DNA of 64,000 bases, taken from the NCBI GenBank assembly GCA_934454125.1, contig CAKSFA010000008.1, positions 1 through 64,000 of the forward strand. The letters are read 5' to 3'. This DNA comes from an uncultured Eubacteriales bacterium (GTDB taxonomy: Bacteria > Bacillota > Clostridia > Oscillospirales > Acutalibacteraceae). Positions within the stretch are counted from its first letter, which is position 1; each line of letters opens with the position of its first letter. A program made the translations under genes and the position numbers. Positions 50,632 through 60,230 of the stretch are shown here, one piece after another. The notes under the pieces were generated by a model that saw only the letters and a list, made by a program, of their open reading frames with translations, ran no database searches and had not been told where the DNA came from.

Positions 50632-51655
50632 TGGGAGCCTCCTTTCTGCCGAGATACGCCGGCTGGATCTGAAATGTGCCGCGGTGTACTGCATTGCATG
50701 GTATCACCGTAACACGATAACCCTGTGCTGCAAACCGCTGTAAATTTTCTTTTTTCTGCCCCACGGCTTTCGAAAGCTCTTTGGGATGCACCGCCACGGT
50801 AAAACTGCCGCCCGCTGCAAAGTTCTGGCTAAGCGTTGCCAGCACCGACCGGTAAAAACAGTGACTCTCGCACAATTCACGCAATGCCGGATGATATGGC
50901 CCTGCCAAGCGTTCCTGCTCCAGCTCCGGGCTAGCATGCAAGCCCAGCCGAATCACCGCGATCTGCCGCTGAGCAAAAAATGCAAGCAGGTCGCTGCACA
51001 GCGCAACGGTTTCTGCCAGCGTGAGCGGAGTATATTGCCCGCTGCGATGCAACTGTGCCAAGTGGGTGCCCGGCATCACAACAGTGGGGTAGATACGCAC
51101 CGTATGCGGTTTGCAGGCCGCAATCTCCTGCGCAGTGTGCCGCGCACCCTGCGGTGTGTCCTGATACAAGCCTGTCATCATTTGCAGTCCCAGCGAAAAG
51201 CCGTGCGCCAAAATCTGTTCACTGGCCTGCCGCACCTGCTGTGCCGTATGCCCGCGGCGGTTTGCCTGCAATACGCTGTCTATCATGCTTTGCGCGCCCA
51301 GCTCGATTGCAGTCACATGATAATGCTTCAGGCAGTGCAAAATAGAGTCATCAATGGCATCCGGCCTGGTCGAAACGCGAATGCCTGTTATGATTCCGCC
51401 TGTTACAAACGGCTGTGCCGCCTCTAACAGTGAAACCATATATTGCTCGTTCAACGCTGTAAAGCTCCCGCCAAAAAAGGCCAGCTCCAGCGTTTTGTCG
51501 CTCAAATCACCCTGCGCTGCTGTTTTTATCGCCTGCACAACATCTGCCGGCGTGGGCTGTTTGTGCACACCGGTGATTTGCGTTTGATTGCAAAAGCTGC
51601 ATTGGTGCACACAACCGTTGTGCGGCACAAAAACTGCAATATTCCCGTGTTTAAT
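50597..51655 (-). CDS. Elp3-like radical SAM protein, probable ATT start
   Basis: 352 residues if started at ATT 51655, giving (M)KHGNIAVFVPHNGCVHQCSFCNQ. The Fe-S motif is CVHQCSFC, followed by ELAFFGGSFTAL, ISTRPD-like GIRVSTRPDAID, and TAIELGAQSMIDSVL. The KHxNIxVFVPHxGC start is conserved in this family, so the GTG at 51628 would cut real sequence; no ATG, GTG or TTG lies between it and the upstream stop. GGAG sits 9 bp before the ATT, which overlaps the rnc stop by one base. It overlaps smc by 35 bp. Function is unknown; the rnc-radical SAM-smc order is common in Clostridia. Confidence 0.85.
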   Translation of the reverse strand: MKHGNIAVFVPHNGCVHQCSFCNQTQITGVHKQPTPADVVQAIKTAAQGDLSDKTLELAFFGGSFTALNEQYMVSLLEAAQPFVTGGIITGIRVSTRPDAIDDSILHCLKHYHVTAIELGAQSMIDSVLQANRRGHTAQQVRQASEQILAHGFSLGLQMMTGLYQDTPQGARHTAQEIAACKPHTVRIYPTVVMPGTHLAQLHRSGQYTPLTLAETVALCSDLLAFFAQRQIAVIRLGLHASPELEQERLAGPYHPALRELCESHCFYRSVLATLSQNFAAGGSFTVAVHPKELSKAVGQKKENLQRFAAQGYRVTVIPCNAVHRGTFQIQPAYLGRKEAPIAAQSIGNSWI

Positions 51656-52328
51656 AGCCCATCAGCTCCAATGCTTCTCTTGCCGCCTGCTGTTCGGCGT
51701 CTTTTTTGCTTCTGCCGCCGCCCTTTCCGATCACATTCTGATTCAAATGCACCTCAACGGTAAAGTGTTTGTTGTGATCCGGCCCGCTCTCTCCTGTTAA
51801 AACATAGCTCAAATGCTCCTCCGGATTTTGCTGGATAATCTCCTGCAGCATCGTTTTGTAATCTTTGAACGGCTTTGGCTTTGGCGTGCGCACAGCCGGC
51901 TCGATAAACCGCAAAATGAACGACCGCGCCTGCTCCATGCCGCCATCAATATAGATTGCGGCGATGATGGCCTCAAACGCATCTGCCAAAATGGAAGGAC
52001 GGGTATTGCCGCCGGTGTTTTTCTCCCCGTTGCTCAGCAGCAGATACTCCCCCAAACCAAGCTGTTGCGCAAAGCCGCACAATGCCTTTTCACACACCAG
52101 TGAAGCTCTGGTTTTGGTCAAATCACCCTCCGGCATATCGGGGCAATGCTTAAACAAATAATCTGCTGTTACAACACCCAGCACAGAATCGCCCAAAAAC
52201 TCCAGACGCTCGTTGCTTTTGCCCGCCTTTTTGTTTTCATTGGCATAAGACGAATGGGTCAACGCTGTTTTTAAATACTGCTTCTCTTGAAACCGATACC
52301 CGATTTTTGCTTCGAGTGCCTGAAACAT
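51651..52328 (-). CDS. rnc: Ribonuclease III
   Basis: 225 residues. Cleaves double-stranded RNA, including rRNA precursors. Endonuclease signature NERLEFLGDSVLGV near 40-53 and the late Glu in LADAFEAIIAAIYIDGG. A C-terminal double-stranded-RNA-binding domain follows (KTMLQEIIQQNPEEHLSYV...GGGRSKKDAEQQAAREALELM). ATG at 52328 has AAAGGAG 7 bp upstream. Confidence 0.97.
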   Translation of the reverse strand: MFQALEAKIGYRFQEKQYLKTALTHSSYANENKKAGKSNERLEFLGDSVLGVVTADYLFKHCPDMPEGDLTKTRASLVCEKALCGFAQQLGLGEYLLLSNGEKNTGGNTRPSILADAFEAIIAAIYIDGGMEQARSFILRFIEPAVRTPKPKPFKDYKTMLQEIIQQNPEEHLSYVLTGESGPDHNKHFTVEVHLNQNVIGKGGGRSKKDAEQQAAREALELMGY

Positions 52329-52360
52329 AAGTGCTGCTCCTTTCTGCTGCAATCGTAGTT

Positions 52361-53359
52361 TTATGATTCTGCCTGGCCTGCAATGCTCTCTGCAATCAGA
52401 CCAACCACATTTGCCTGCACATACTGTTTGGTCAACCGCAACGCACTTTTAAATGCACGTGCGTCCGCATTGCCGTGTGCCTTGAATACCGGTTTTGCCG
52501 CGCCCAAAATCGGTGCGCCGCCCACTTCGGTGTAATCAAACAACTTTTTCAGGCGCTTGAGGTCTTTCATCACAAGCGCTGCTGCCAGCTTGTTCTTTAC
52601 ACTCTGCGTAAACATCGCCTTGATCTGTTTCATCAGCGCCATGGCCGCCCCTTCATACACCTTTAAAATCATATTGCCGGTAAAGCCGTCTGCCACCACA
52701 ACGTCTGCGCCTTCCATCGGCATGGCTCTGCCCTCAACATTGCCCACAAAATTCAGGTCAGACGCTTTTAATAACTGATAGGCCTCCACCTGCACCTGCG
52801 TACCCTTGTTTTCTTCTCCGCCAATATTGGCAAGACCAACCGTCGGCCGCGAGATGCCCATCACCTTTTCCATATAGATGCTGCCCATCATGCCAAACTG
52901 CAGCAGCATGCCAGGCCGGCACTCATTGTTTGCGCCGGCATCCAGCAGCATAAAGCGCCCTGTGCTCTTTGGCATAATCGGCGCAAACGCCACCCGTTTG
53001 ATCCCCTTGATGCGCTTGACCAGCAGCGTTGCACCCACCACCAGCGCACCGCTGTTGCCCGCAGAAAGAAATGCATCTCCTCTTCCGGCCACCAACAGAC
53101 GACACCCCTCTGCCATTGAAGAATTTGCCTTGCTTTTAGTAATCTCAGTCGGCTCATCTTCCATCGTCATCACAGACGGCGCATGGGCAATCTCCATGCG
53201 ATGCAGCGAAATGCCGTTTTCATCTGCCACACGGCGAATCACTGTTTCATCACCGGTCAACAGAATATCAATGTCCAGCTCTGTCACTGCTTGCGCGCAC
53301 GCTTTTAAAATTTCCAGCGGCGCATTGTCACCGCCAAATGCATCTACAATGATTTTCAT
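52361..53359 (-). CDS. plsX: Phosphate acyltransferase PlsX
   Basis: 332 residues. Converts acyl-ACP to acyl phosphate at the start of phospholipid synthesis. Motifs: IIVDAFGGDNAPLEI, EDEPTEITKSKANSSMAEG, AFLSAGNSGALVVGATL, LLDAGANNECRP, VANIG-like LANIGGEENKG, ADVVVADGFTGNMILKVYEG. ATG at 53359 has GAGGGG about 7 bp upstream. acpP and fabD are not next to it; trmFO is 2 bp upstream. Confidence 0.97.
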   Translation of the reverse strand: MKIIVDAFGGDNAPLEILKACAQAVTELDIDILLTGDETVIRRVADENGISLHRMEIAHAPSVMTMEDEPTEITKSKANSSMAEGCRLLVAGRGDAFLSAGNSGALVVGATLLVKRIKGIKRVAFAPIMPKSTGRFMLLDAGANNECRPGMLLQFGMMGSIYMEKVMGISRPTVGLANIGGEENKGTQVQVEAYQLLKASDLNFVGNVEGRAMPMEGADVVVADGFTGNMILKVYEGAAMALMKQIKAMFTQSVKNKLAAALVMKDLKRLKKLFDYTEVGGAPILGAAKPVFKAHGNADARAFKSALRLTKQYVQANVVGLIAESIAGQAES

Positions 53360-53361
53360 TT

Positions 53362-54678
53362 TCAAACCCCTCTCCCTGATCCCAAACATTGTGTCAAACA
53401 TGCCAGCGAACGCCGGGCAAGCGCAGCATAACGCTCCTGCTTGCTCCTGATTTGCTCCGGCAATGGCGGCAGAATGCCAAAATTGGCACCCATCGGCTGA
53501 TAATTGGCCGAAACGCTGCCCGCCACATGACGGCTCAGCGCGCCCATCATCGTTTCTGCCGGCAGTTGCAGCGGTGGCTCTCCCCGGTGCCGGCGCACTG
53601 CATTGATACCCGCCAAAATACCCGATGATGCCGACTCCATATACCCCTCAACTCCGGTAATCTGCCCTGCAAAAAACAGATTTGGCCGTATTTTGCAACT
53701 AAAATCCTGGTTGAGTATCCGCGGTGCGTCCAAAAAGGTATTACGGTGCATCACACCAAAGCGCACAAATTCAGCCCGCTGCAAACCCGGTATCATCGAA
53801 AACACCCGCTTTTGCTCCCCGAATTTCAAATTGGTCTGAAAGCCCACCAAATTCAGCAGGCTGCCCGCCTGATCTTCTCGCCGCAACTGCACCACAGCCC
53901 ACGGTCTACGGCCGGTTTTCGGGTCTGTCAGCCCCACCGGCTTAAGCGGGCCATACCGAATGGTGTCCTCCCCGCGCTGTGCCAGCACTTCAATGGGCAT
54001 GCAACCCTCATACACCTTTGGGTCCGCCACGTCAAATTCCTGCACCGGCGCACGCTCCGCTGCAACCAACTCCCGGTAAAATGCCTCATACTGCTCCCGA
54101 TCCATCGGGCAGTTCAGATAGGCATCATCACCGCCCTTATCATAACGCGAAGCCGTAAAGCAGTCTTCCATCACCAGGCTCTCTGCCGTTACGATTGGAG
54201 CAGCCGCATCAAAAAAACGCAGGCTGCCACCGCAAAACATCTCGATCTGCGCTGCCAGTGCATCGGCCGTCAGCGGCCCTGTTGCCACCACCGCAATGCC
54301 ATCGGCAGGCAGAGTCGTTACCTCCTGCGTTACCACCGTAATCTGCGGGTGTGATCTGATGCGCTCGGTCACCATGCGGGCAAATTGCACGCGGTCCACC
54401 GCCAGTGCACCGCCTGCCGGCACACGACATTGATCGGCACACGCCACCAGCAGCGAAGAAAACCGCCGCATCTCTTCTTTGAGCAACCCCGCAGCACTTT
54501 CCACGCGGTCTGCCTTGAGCGAATTGGAGCACACCAGCTCTGCAAAATCAGGGTTGGTGTGCGCCGGCGAACGCTTTGCCGGTTTCATTTCATACAGGGT
54601 CACTGCCAGACCCCGCCGGGCAATCTGCCAGGCTGCTTCGCAGCCAGCCAGCCCCGCTCCAATCACGGTGATACTCAT
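53362..54678 (-). CDS. trmFO: tRNA uracil-54 C5-methyltransferase, folate-dependent
   Basis: 438 residues. Uses methylenetetrahydrofolate and FADH2 to make m5U54. FAD motif SITVIGAGLAGCEAAWQIARRG, then YEMKPAKRSPAHTNPDFAELVCSNSLKAD, VATGPLTADAL, catalytic-Cys region QITGVEGYMESASSGILAGINA, and the late NFGILPPL. ATG overlaps the topA stop by 4 bp; the topA-trmFO pair is conserved. Confidence 0.97.
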   Translation of the reverse strand: MSITVIGAGLAGCEAAWQIARRGLAVTLYEMKPAKRSPAHTNPDFAELVCSNSLKADRVESAAGLLKEEMRRFSSLLVACADQCRVPAGGALAVDRVQFARMVTERIRSHPQITVVTQEVTTLPADGIAVVATGPLTADALAAQIEMFCGGSLRFFDAAAPIVTAESLVMEDCFTASRYDKGGDDAYLNCPMDREQYEAFYRELVAAERAPVQEFDVADPKVYEGCMPIEVLAQRGEDTIRYGPLKPVGLTDPKTGRRPWAVVQLRREDQAGSLLNLVGFQTNLKFGEQKRVFSMIPGLQRAEFVRFGVMHRNTFLDAPRILNQDFSCKIRPNLFFAGQITGVEGYMESASSGILAGINAVRRHRGEPPLQLPAETMMGALSRHVAGSVSANYQPMGANFGILPPLPEQIRSKQERYAALARRSLACLTQCLGSGRGV

Positions 54679-56756
54679 GCTTCCTCCGTTTTTTCAAAAC
54701 CACACTCCGGCGTTACGCAATACAGCTTTGGTTTTTTGCCCTTCTTTTTCAGCAGTGTTTTGCCGCACTGCGGGCATTTTTCCATCGCCGGCTCATCCCA
54801 CGAAACAAAATCGCAGTTGGGGTACTCTTTGCAGCCATAAAACACACGGCCTTTTTTCGTTTTCTTTACCACAACGCTGCCACCGCATTTTGGGCATTCT
54901 GCGCCGGTTTCATGAATAATCTTTTTGATATTCTTACACTCAGGGTATCCCGGGCATGCGATAAATCTGCCATAACGGCCGGTTTTTACAACCATTTGCC
55001 GCCCGCACAGCTCACAAATAATATCCGTCTTGTCCTCCTCCAGCTGAATTTTTACGCCGTCCATTGCCTCTTTGGCTTTTTGCAGCGTTTGCGAAAACTC
55101 ATCATAAAAGGTGTGCAGCTGCTGGGTCCACTCCTCATTGCCGTGCTCCACCTGATCCAGTTCACTTTCAACCTGTGCAGTGAATTTAATATTCACAATT
55201 TTCGGAAAATGCTCCTTCATCAGCTTGGTGATCACTTCGCCCAGTTCCGTCGGCTTGAGCGTTTTATTCTCCCGCGTCACATATTCACGCGAAGTAATCG
55301 TCGAAATCGTTGCCGCATACGTTGAAGGCCGGCCAATGCCGTTCTCCTCCAGCGCCTTGATCAGAGAAGCCTCGGTATACCGCGGGGGTGGCTGCGTAAA
55401 GTGCTGATTACCCACCAGCTCCTTGCATTTCAGCGGCATGTCTGCCTCGAGCACCGGCAGCGCACTTTTGGCCTCCTCCTCTTCGTCTTTGCCCTCTTCA
55501 TACAGCACGGTATAACCGTCAAACGTCACCGTATAGCCAGAGGCCTTGAAGATATACTGCTTTGCACCAATGTCAGCCTGCGTTGTACTTTGCAGACAAT
55601 TTGACATCTGGCACGCAATAAAGCGCTCCCAAATCAGTTTATACAACTTGTATTGATCCAGCGTTAAGCTGTCTTTCACCTGCTCCGGCGCAAGATGCGG
55701 CATTGTTGGACGAATCGCCTCGTGACCATCCTGCGCATTGGCTTTTACTTTAAACCGCCGCGGCGTATCGGGCAGATATTTCTTGCCCCAGCGCTCCAGA
55801 ATATAATCCGCCGCTTCTTTCACTGCATCTTCCGAAATCCGCAGCGAGTCCGTTCTCATATACGTAATCAAACCCACAGCGCCCATTCCGGCAACATCCA
55901 CACCTTCATACAGCTCCTGTGCCACCTTCATCGTTCTGCGCGCCTGAAAGCCCAATTTGCGCGAAGCCTCCTGCTGCAGGGTAGACGTAATAAACGGCGG
56001 TGCCGGCGATTTTCTGCGGGTGCCTTTTTTCACCTTGAGCACCTGGTACTCCGCATCCTGCAACTCGGCCAAAATCCGGTCTGCCTGCTCTTTGCTGGTC
56101 ACCTTCATTTTGCCGTCAACATCGCCATAAAAGCTGGCCGGAAACGCCTTGCGCGCGCCTTTTGGAATCAGCTTTGCATCCAGTGTCCAATACTCCTCCG
56201 GCACAAACGCACGAATCTCATTTTCGCGGTCCACCACAATGCGCACCGCCACCGACTGTACCCTGCCGCCCGAAAGGCCACGGCGAATCTTCTGCGACAA
56301 AAACGGGCTGAGTTTATAACCCACCAAGCGATCTAAAATTCTGCGCGCCTGCTGTGCATTGACCAAATCCATATCAATGGCGCGCGGGTTTGCAACACCG
56401 TTTGTCACCGCTGTTTTGGTAATCTCATTAAACGTTACCCGGTTGGGGTCCTCAGTATCAAGTCCCAGCAAATATGCCAAATGCCAAGAGATCGCTTCTC
56501 CCTCGCGGTCCGGGTCCGTTGCCAAAAAAATCTCATCGCACTGCTCAGCGGCCTGCTTGAGCTCTTCCACCAGCTTCTCTTTACCCTTGATGACCTCATA
56601 TTTTGGCTTAAAATTCTGTTTAATATCTACACTCAAGCGATTTTCCGGCAAATCGCGCACATGCCCCATCGAGGCCACCACCTCAAAGTCAGCGCCCAGA
56701 TATTTTTTGATTGTTTTTGCCTTTGCGGGAGACTCCACAATGACCAATTTCGACAT
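54675..56756 (-). CDS. topA: DNA topoisomerase I
   Basis: 693 residues. Relaxes negative supercoils. TOPRIM start KLVIVESPAKAKTIKKYLG with Glu, DPDREGEAISWHLA, and the active Tyr in VGLITYMRTDSLRIS. Three C4 zinc fingers close the protein (CELCGRQ..., CPKCGGS..., CPQCGKT...). ATG at 56756 has AAAGGTGG 8 bp upstream; a 15-residue extension without a site is dropped. dprA is 66 bp upstream. Confidence 0.97.
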   Translation of the reverse strand: MSKLVIVESPAKAKTIKKYLGADFEVVASMGHVRDLPENRLSVDIKQNFKPKYEVIKGKEKLVEELKQAAEQCDEIFLATDPDREGEAISWHLAYLLGLDTEDPNRVTFNEITKTAVTNGVANPRAIDMDLVNAQQARRILDRLVGYKLSPFLSQKIRRGLSGGRVQSVAVRIVVDRENEIRAFVPEEYWTLDAKLIPKGARKAFPASFYGDVDGKMKVTSKEQADRILAELQDAEYQVLKVKKGTRRKSPAPPFITSTLQQEASRKLGFQARRTMKVAQELYEGVDVAGMGAVGLITYMRTDSLRISEDAVKEAADYILERWGKKYLPDTPRRFKVKANAQDGHEAIRPTMPHLAPEQVKDSLTLDQYKLYKLIWERFIACQMSNCLQSTTQADIGAKQYIFKASGYTVTFDGYTVLYEEGKDEEEEAKSALPVLEADMPLKCKELVGNQHFTQPPPRYTEASLIKALEENGIGRPSTYAATISTITSREYVTRENKTLKPTELGEVITKLMKEHFPKIVNIKFTAQVESELDQVEHGNEEWTQQLHTFYDEFSQTLQKAKEAMDGVKIQLEEDKTDIICELCGRQMVVKTGRYGRFIACPGYPECKNIKKIIHETGAECPKCGGSVVVKKTKKGRVFYGCKEYPNCDFVSWDEPAMEKCPQCGKTLLKKKGKKPKLYCVTPECGFEKTEEA

Positions 56757-56822
56757 ATGATAAACCACCTTTATCTCTATTACTTTCCTAAAACATATCA
56801 ATAGCCCAAATCTTAATTACAA

Positions 56823-57986
56823 TCACGTCAGGCTATATCTTCCGCCAGAATACGACTGCACCACACCGCACAGTTCCAGCTCTGTCACTGCAATTAAAAT
56901 CGTCTGCACCGGCAAACCTGTGCCCGCCTGCAACTGCTCCAGCAGCATCGGCTCAGCCGAAAGCTGTTCTAGCACCTTGGCCGCTTCCGGCGAAAGCTCC
57001 GGCAAAACCATCCGTGGTGTGCGTTTCTGCGCCGATTTCTTTAACACCGGCTCCTGATGCAACTGTCGTTCCTGCTGTGGCGGGCGGCTGTCCGTTTGCG
57101 GGGCACGCAATCCATACGCTGCATACTCCTCCAAAATATCCTGCGCCTTTGTCACAGGTTTTGCGCCCGCCTTGAGCAAATTGTTTACCCCTTCTGAAAC
57201 CGGGTTATAAATCCCGCAAGGCACGGCAAATACATCACGATTCTGTTCCAGCGCCGTTGCAGCCGTAATCAAAGATCCGCTGCGTTCCGCCGCTTCCACC
57301 ACCAAAACGCCCACTGACAATCCCGATATGATCCGGTTGCGAATGGGAAAATTCTGCCGAAACGCCGGCGTTTTCAACGCAAATTCTGAAACAACAGCGC
57401 CACTTTGCGCAATGCGATTTCGCATCGCCTCATTTTCCATCAAATAGGGGTACAAAATGCCGCAACCCAACACGCAAATACTCTGGCCACCGCCCTCCAG
57501 CGCACCCAAATGCGCCGCCGTATCAATGCCTTTTGCGCCGCCACTGATGATCACCATACCGGCCTGCGCCAACTGCATGCTCAAATCATAGGCAATCTGC
57601 CTGCCGGTTTCCGTTGCGTTTCTGGTGCCGACCACCGCAAGCGCCGGGCCAGCATCCACATCCGGCAGTCTGCCCTTTATGTAAAGCAAACACGGCGGGT
57701 TTTCCAACTGCCACAAACGCTTGGGGTAACCAACGCAGGCCGGCGTTAAAATCCGCACACCTTTTTGTGCACCGTCCTCCAGCAACGCTGCGCCATCCTG
57801 CACCGTATACTGCTCCAGCCGCTGCAATTCTTTTGGCGTAAACATCCCCATCGAGCGCCACTGCACCATGCCCGCTTCATAAAACGCCGGTATATCCGGA
57901 AAATACGACAAAATCCGCTTCGGTTTAAAACTGCCCGCGCCCAGCGCAAGCTGCAACCACGCCCAATAGGATCTTACCTCTTCCAT
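56823..57986 (-). CDS. dprA: DNA-processing protein DprA
   Basis: 387 residues. Loads RecA on incoming single strands during transformation and is kept in many non-competent bacteria. Rossmann-type domain: YPKRLWQLENPPCLLYIKG, LAVVGTRNATETGRQIAYDLS, VIISGGAKGIDTAAHLGAL, VLGCGILYPYLMENEAM, FPIRNRIISGLS, and AERSGSLITAATALEQNRDVFAVPCGI. A C-terminal winged helix follows (about 330-387). ATG overlaps the trmH-family gene by 13 bp. Confidence 0.96.
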   Translation of the reverse strand: MEEVRSYWAWLQLALGAGSFKPKRILSYFPDIPAFYEAGMVQWRSMGMFTPKELQRLEQYTVQDGAALLEDGAQKGVRILTPACVGYPKRLWQLENPPCLLYIKGRLPDVDAGPALAVVGTRNATETGRQIAYDLSMQLAQAGMVIISGGAKGIDTAAHLGALEGGGQSICVLGCGILYPYLMENEAMRNRIAQSGAVVSEFALKTPAFRQNFPIRNRIISGLSVGVLVVEAAERSGSLITAATALEQNRDVFAVPCGIYNPVSEGVNNLLKAGAKPVTKAQDILEEYAAYGLRAPQTDSRPPQQERQLHQEPVLKKSAQKRTPRMVLPELSPEAAKVLEQLSAEPMLLEQLQAGTGLPVQTILIAVTELELCGVVQSYSGGRYSLT

Positions 57987-58807
57987 ACCGCTTCCTCACC
58001 CTGCACGTTTTTCGTATTCCTCATCATTTCCCACATCAAAATTGCCGCCGCACCTGCTGCATTGAGCGATTCCGCCCTGCCGGCCATCGGTATGGTCACA
58101 CAGTCATCTGCCAGCGCGATCGCTGTCCGGCTCAAACCATTCCCTTCATTTCCCACCAACAGCACCGTCGGCTTTGCAAAATCAACCGTCAAAATACGTT
58201 TGGCACGGGCGTCCGGTGCTGCTGCAAGCACTGCCAGCCCTTTTTCGCGGCACTGCCGCACTGCCACCGCCGTGTCCTGCTCCGCATAAACCGGTATGCG
58301 AAACACCGCGCCCATCGCAGCCCGCAGCGTTTTAGGGGCATACAAATCGCAACTATCTCCCAGCAGCAGCACGCCGTTAATGCCCAGCGCCTCAGCAGTA
58401 CGCAGCACCGCACCCAAATTCCCGGGATCCTGCACTTGCTCCAGTGCCAGGTAGTGTCCGTCTGGCGGCATTTGCGCTGCACCGCGCTGTTCCTGCGGCA
58501 ACCTACAAACACAAAATATGCCCTGGCTCTGCCTGGTATCCGCCAGCAGCTCTGCCACATGAGGCTCAATCTCTGTCACTCCACCGGCCAGACGCACAGC
58601 CGCTTGCAAATAACCGTCGTATTTCTCCAACGCATGCGGCGTTGCATACACCGCAGTGACTGCCAGCCCACTGTCCGCTGCATCCCGGCACAACCGCGCG
58701 CCCTCTGCCACAAACAGCCCTGTCTCCCGCCGAAATGCCGCCGAAGAGACCAGCTTTGCCGCCAGTTTGATGGCCGGATTCTTGCGGCTTGTAATCCGTT
58801 CACTCAT
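57974..58807 (-). CDS. TrmH/SpoU-family RNA methyltransferase
   Basis: 277 residues. SAM-dependent 2'-O-methylation of rRNA or tRNA. An N-terminal substrate-binding region (SERITSRKNPAIKLAAKLVSSAAFRRETGLFVAEGARLC) precedes the knotted SPOUT domain: YLALEQVQDPGNLGAVLRTAEALGINGVLLLGDSCD, TVLLVGNEGNGLS, and IPMAGRAESLNAAGAAAILMWEMMR. The exact target is not inferable. Start lacks a strong site; GGAG lies 11 bp upstream. Confidence 0.93.
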   Translation of the reverse strand: MSERITSRKNPAIKLAAKLVSSAAFRRETGLFVAEGARLCRDAADSGLAVTAVYATPHALEKYDGYLQAAVRLAGGVTEIEPHVAELLADTRQSQGIFCVCRLPQEQRGAAQMPPDGHYLALEQVQDPGNLGAVLRTAEALGINGVLLLGDSCDLYAPKTLRAAMGAVFRIPVYAEQDTAVAVRQCREKGLAVLAAAPDARAKRILTVDFAKPTVLLVGNEGNGLSRTAIALADDCVTIPMAGRAESLNAAGAAAILMWEMMRNTKNVQGEEAVWKR

Positions 58808-58873
58808 AAGCGAAAAATCTCCATGTAACGAAAATTTGCGCTCGGAGAAACCTCCAAGCGCAACGATAGCTTG

Positions 58874-59227
58874 TTATCGGGCAGCCTTTGCCTTTTCTGC
58901 CAAAGCGGTAAAGGCAGCAGGGTCTGCCACCGCAATTTCTGCCAACATTTTGCGGTTTAAACCAACGTTCGCCTTTTTCAAACCATTGATAAACGTCGAA
59001 TAATTCATGCCGTTCATCTGCGCAGCTGCAGAAATACGGGTAATCCACAAACGACGAAAATCTCTCTTTCTCTGTTTACGGCCAATATAAGCATAATTGC
59101 CCGACTTCATCACGGCCTGTTTTGCCATTTTAAAGTGTTTGCTTCTTGCGCCCCAATAGCCCTTTGCCAACTTTAATACCTTTTTTCTTCTCTTGCGTGT
59201 TGCCAACGCACCTTTAATACGCGCCAT
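58874..59227 (-). CDS. rplT: 50S ribosomal protein L20
   Basis: 117 residues. Early assembly protein of the large subunit and, in Firmicutes, repressor of its own operon through the leader mRNA. The sequence [61 protein letters not shown] is canonical. TTGGAGG lies 9 bp before ATG. Last gene of infC-rpmI-rplT. Confidence 0.99.
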   Translation of the reverse strand: MARIKGALATRKRRKKVLKLAKGYWGARSKHFKMAKQAVMKSGNYAYIGRKQRKRDFRRLWITRISAAAQMNGMNYSTFINGLKKANVGLNRKMLAEIAVADPAAFTALAEKAKAAR

Positions 59228-59286
59228 AATTTATTACCTCCAATTTTTGCTCCGTTGTCATCTTTTCCTTGGCTGCTTTTTCTGCA

Positions 59287-59487
59287 TTATTTATACGGTA
59301 TCATTCTCTTCACTGCTGCCACGTTCGTCTTGTCGGCCACCACAGTTTGTCTCAAACCTCTTTTGCGCTTTGTCGTCTTTTTATTCAAGATGTGCGATTT
59401 ATTTGCGTGTGCACGAATCACTTTTCCGTTTTTCGATAATTTAAAGCGCTTTTTTGCGCCAGAATGTGTCTTAATCTTAGGCATGGG
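59287..59487 (-). CDS. rpmI: 50S ribosomal protein L35
   Basis: 66 residues, [24 protein letters not shown] onwards, very basic. ATG at 59487 follows AAGGAGG; a five-residue extension upstream is dropped. It lies between infC and rplT in the standard order. Confidence 0.98.
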   Translation of the reverse strand, partial: PMPKIKTHSGAKKRFKLSKNGKVIRAHANKSHILNKKTTKRKRGLRQTVVADKTNVAAVKRMIPYK

Positions 59488-59515
59488 TAAGTCCTCCTTC
59501 AAATCATTTCAATCA

Positions 59516-60034
59516 TCATTTTGCCGGTTTGGCAGTTAAAAACATTAGCATATTGCGCCCTTCCAATTTTGCGGGCTTTTCCACATTGGCAAATTCCTCC
59601 AGCGCCTGTGCAAAGCGGTTCATGATGTCATACCCGTGCTCCGGGTGTCCCATCTCTCTTCCGCGAAAGCGAATCGAAGCCTTCACCTTGTCTCCACCCT
59701 TCAAAAAGCGCATGGCATGACCCACCTTTGTGTTAAAGTCGTGCGTGTCAATGTTCAGCGAAAGCCGAATCTCTTTAATGTCCACCACATGCTGGTTTTT
59801 TCTTGCTTCCTTCTCCCGCTTGGTCTGCTCAAATTTATATTTGCCGTAGTCAATGATTTTGCAAACCGGCGGCGTTGCCTGCGGCGCAATTTTCACAAGA
59901 TCCAGATCCTTCTCCGCTGCCAGCTCCAACGCCTTGTCAGCCGGCATCACGCCCAACTGGCTACCATCTGCATCGATCACACGCACTTCCTTGTCACGAA
60001 TTTCTTCGTTGATCTGTAGCTCTTTACTGCTAAT
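59516..60034 (-). CDS. infC: Translation initiation factor IF-3
   Basis: 172 residues if started at ATT 60034, (M)SSKELQINEEIRDKEVRVID. IF3 checks initiator tRNA and start-codon pairing, and infC commonly uses ATT for self-control. ATC at 60037 is the adjacent alternative; GGGAGG (60049-60044) is 6 to 9 bp away. No ATG fits; upstream ATGs fall in the leader. N-domain QATPPVCKIIDYGKYKFEQTKREKEARKNQ and C-domain EIRLSLNIDTHDFNTKVGHAMRFLKGGDKVKASIRFRGREM are complete. Confidence 0.95.
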   Translation of the reverse strand: MSSKELQINEEIRDKEVRVIDADGSQLGVMPADKALELAAEKDLDLVKIAPQATPPVCKIIDYGKYKFEQTKREKEARKNQHVVDIKEIRLSLNIDTHDFNTKVGHAMRFLKGGDKVKASIRFRGREMGHPEHGYDIMNRFAQALEEFANVEKPAKLEGRNMLMFLTAKPAK

Positions 60035-60082
60035 GATTACACACCTCCCAAACAAATTCAAACGCCTGCTTGTCATAACATA

Positions 60083-60114
60083 AAGAAAAACGCGGACAGA
60101 AACCTCCGTCCGCG
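60083..60114 (-). terminator. Attenuator of the infC operon
   Basis: Minus-strand GCGGACGGA / TCTGTCCGC, a GGTT loop, then TTTTTCTTT, 45 bp before infC. Confidence 0.88.
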
Positions 60115-60225
60115 CGTCAATAAACACCCAGCCCTTGCAAACCGCAAGCGCTGCCCGCATATTGACCCGTGCCGGACGACACCCCACAGGTGAGAACCTA
60201 CTGGCTCTGCTTTGTTTTACTCGCA
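60083..60225 (-). promoter_or_regulatory. L20-type ribosomal leader ahead of infC
   Basis: The 5' region of infC-rpmI-rplT holds paired blocks (GAGCCAGTAGGTTCTC, GGGTGTCGTCCGGCACGGG, GCAGCGCTTGCGGTTTGC) and ends in a perfect terminator at 60083-60114. This layout matches the Firmicutes L20 leader, where L20 binding causes early termination. Match to the Rfam family is by position and layout, not by a model search. Confidence 0.7.
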
Positions 60226-60230
60226 TTATT

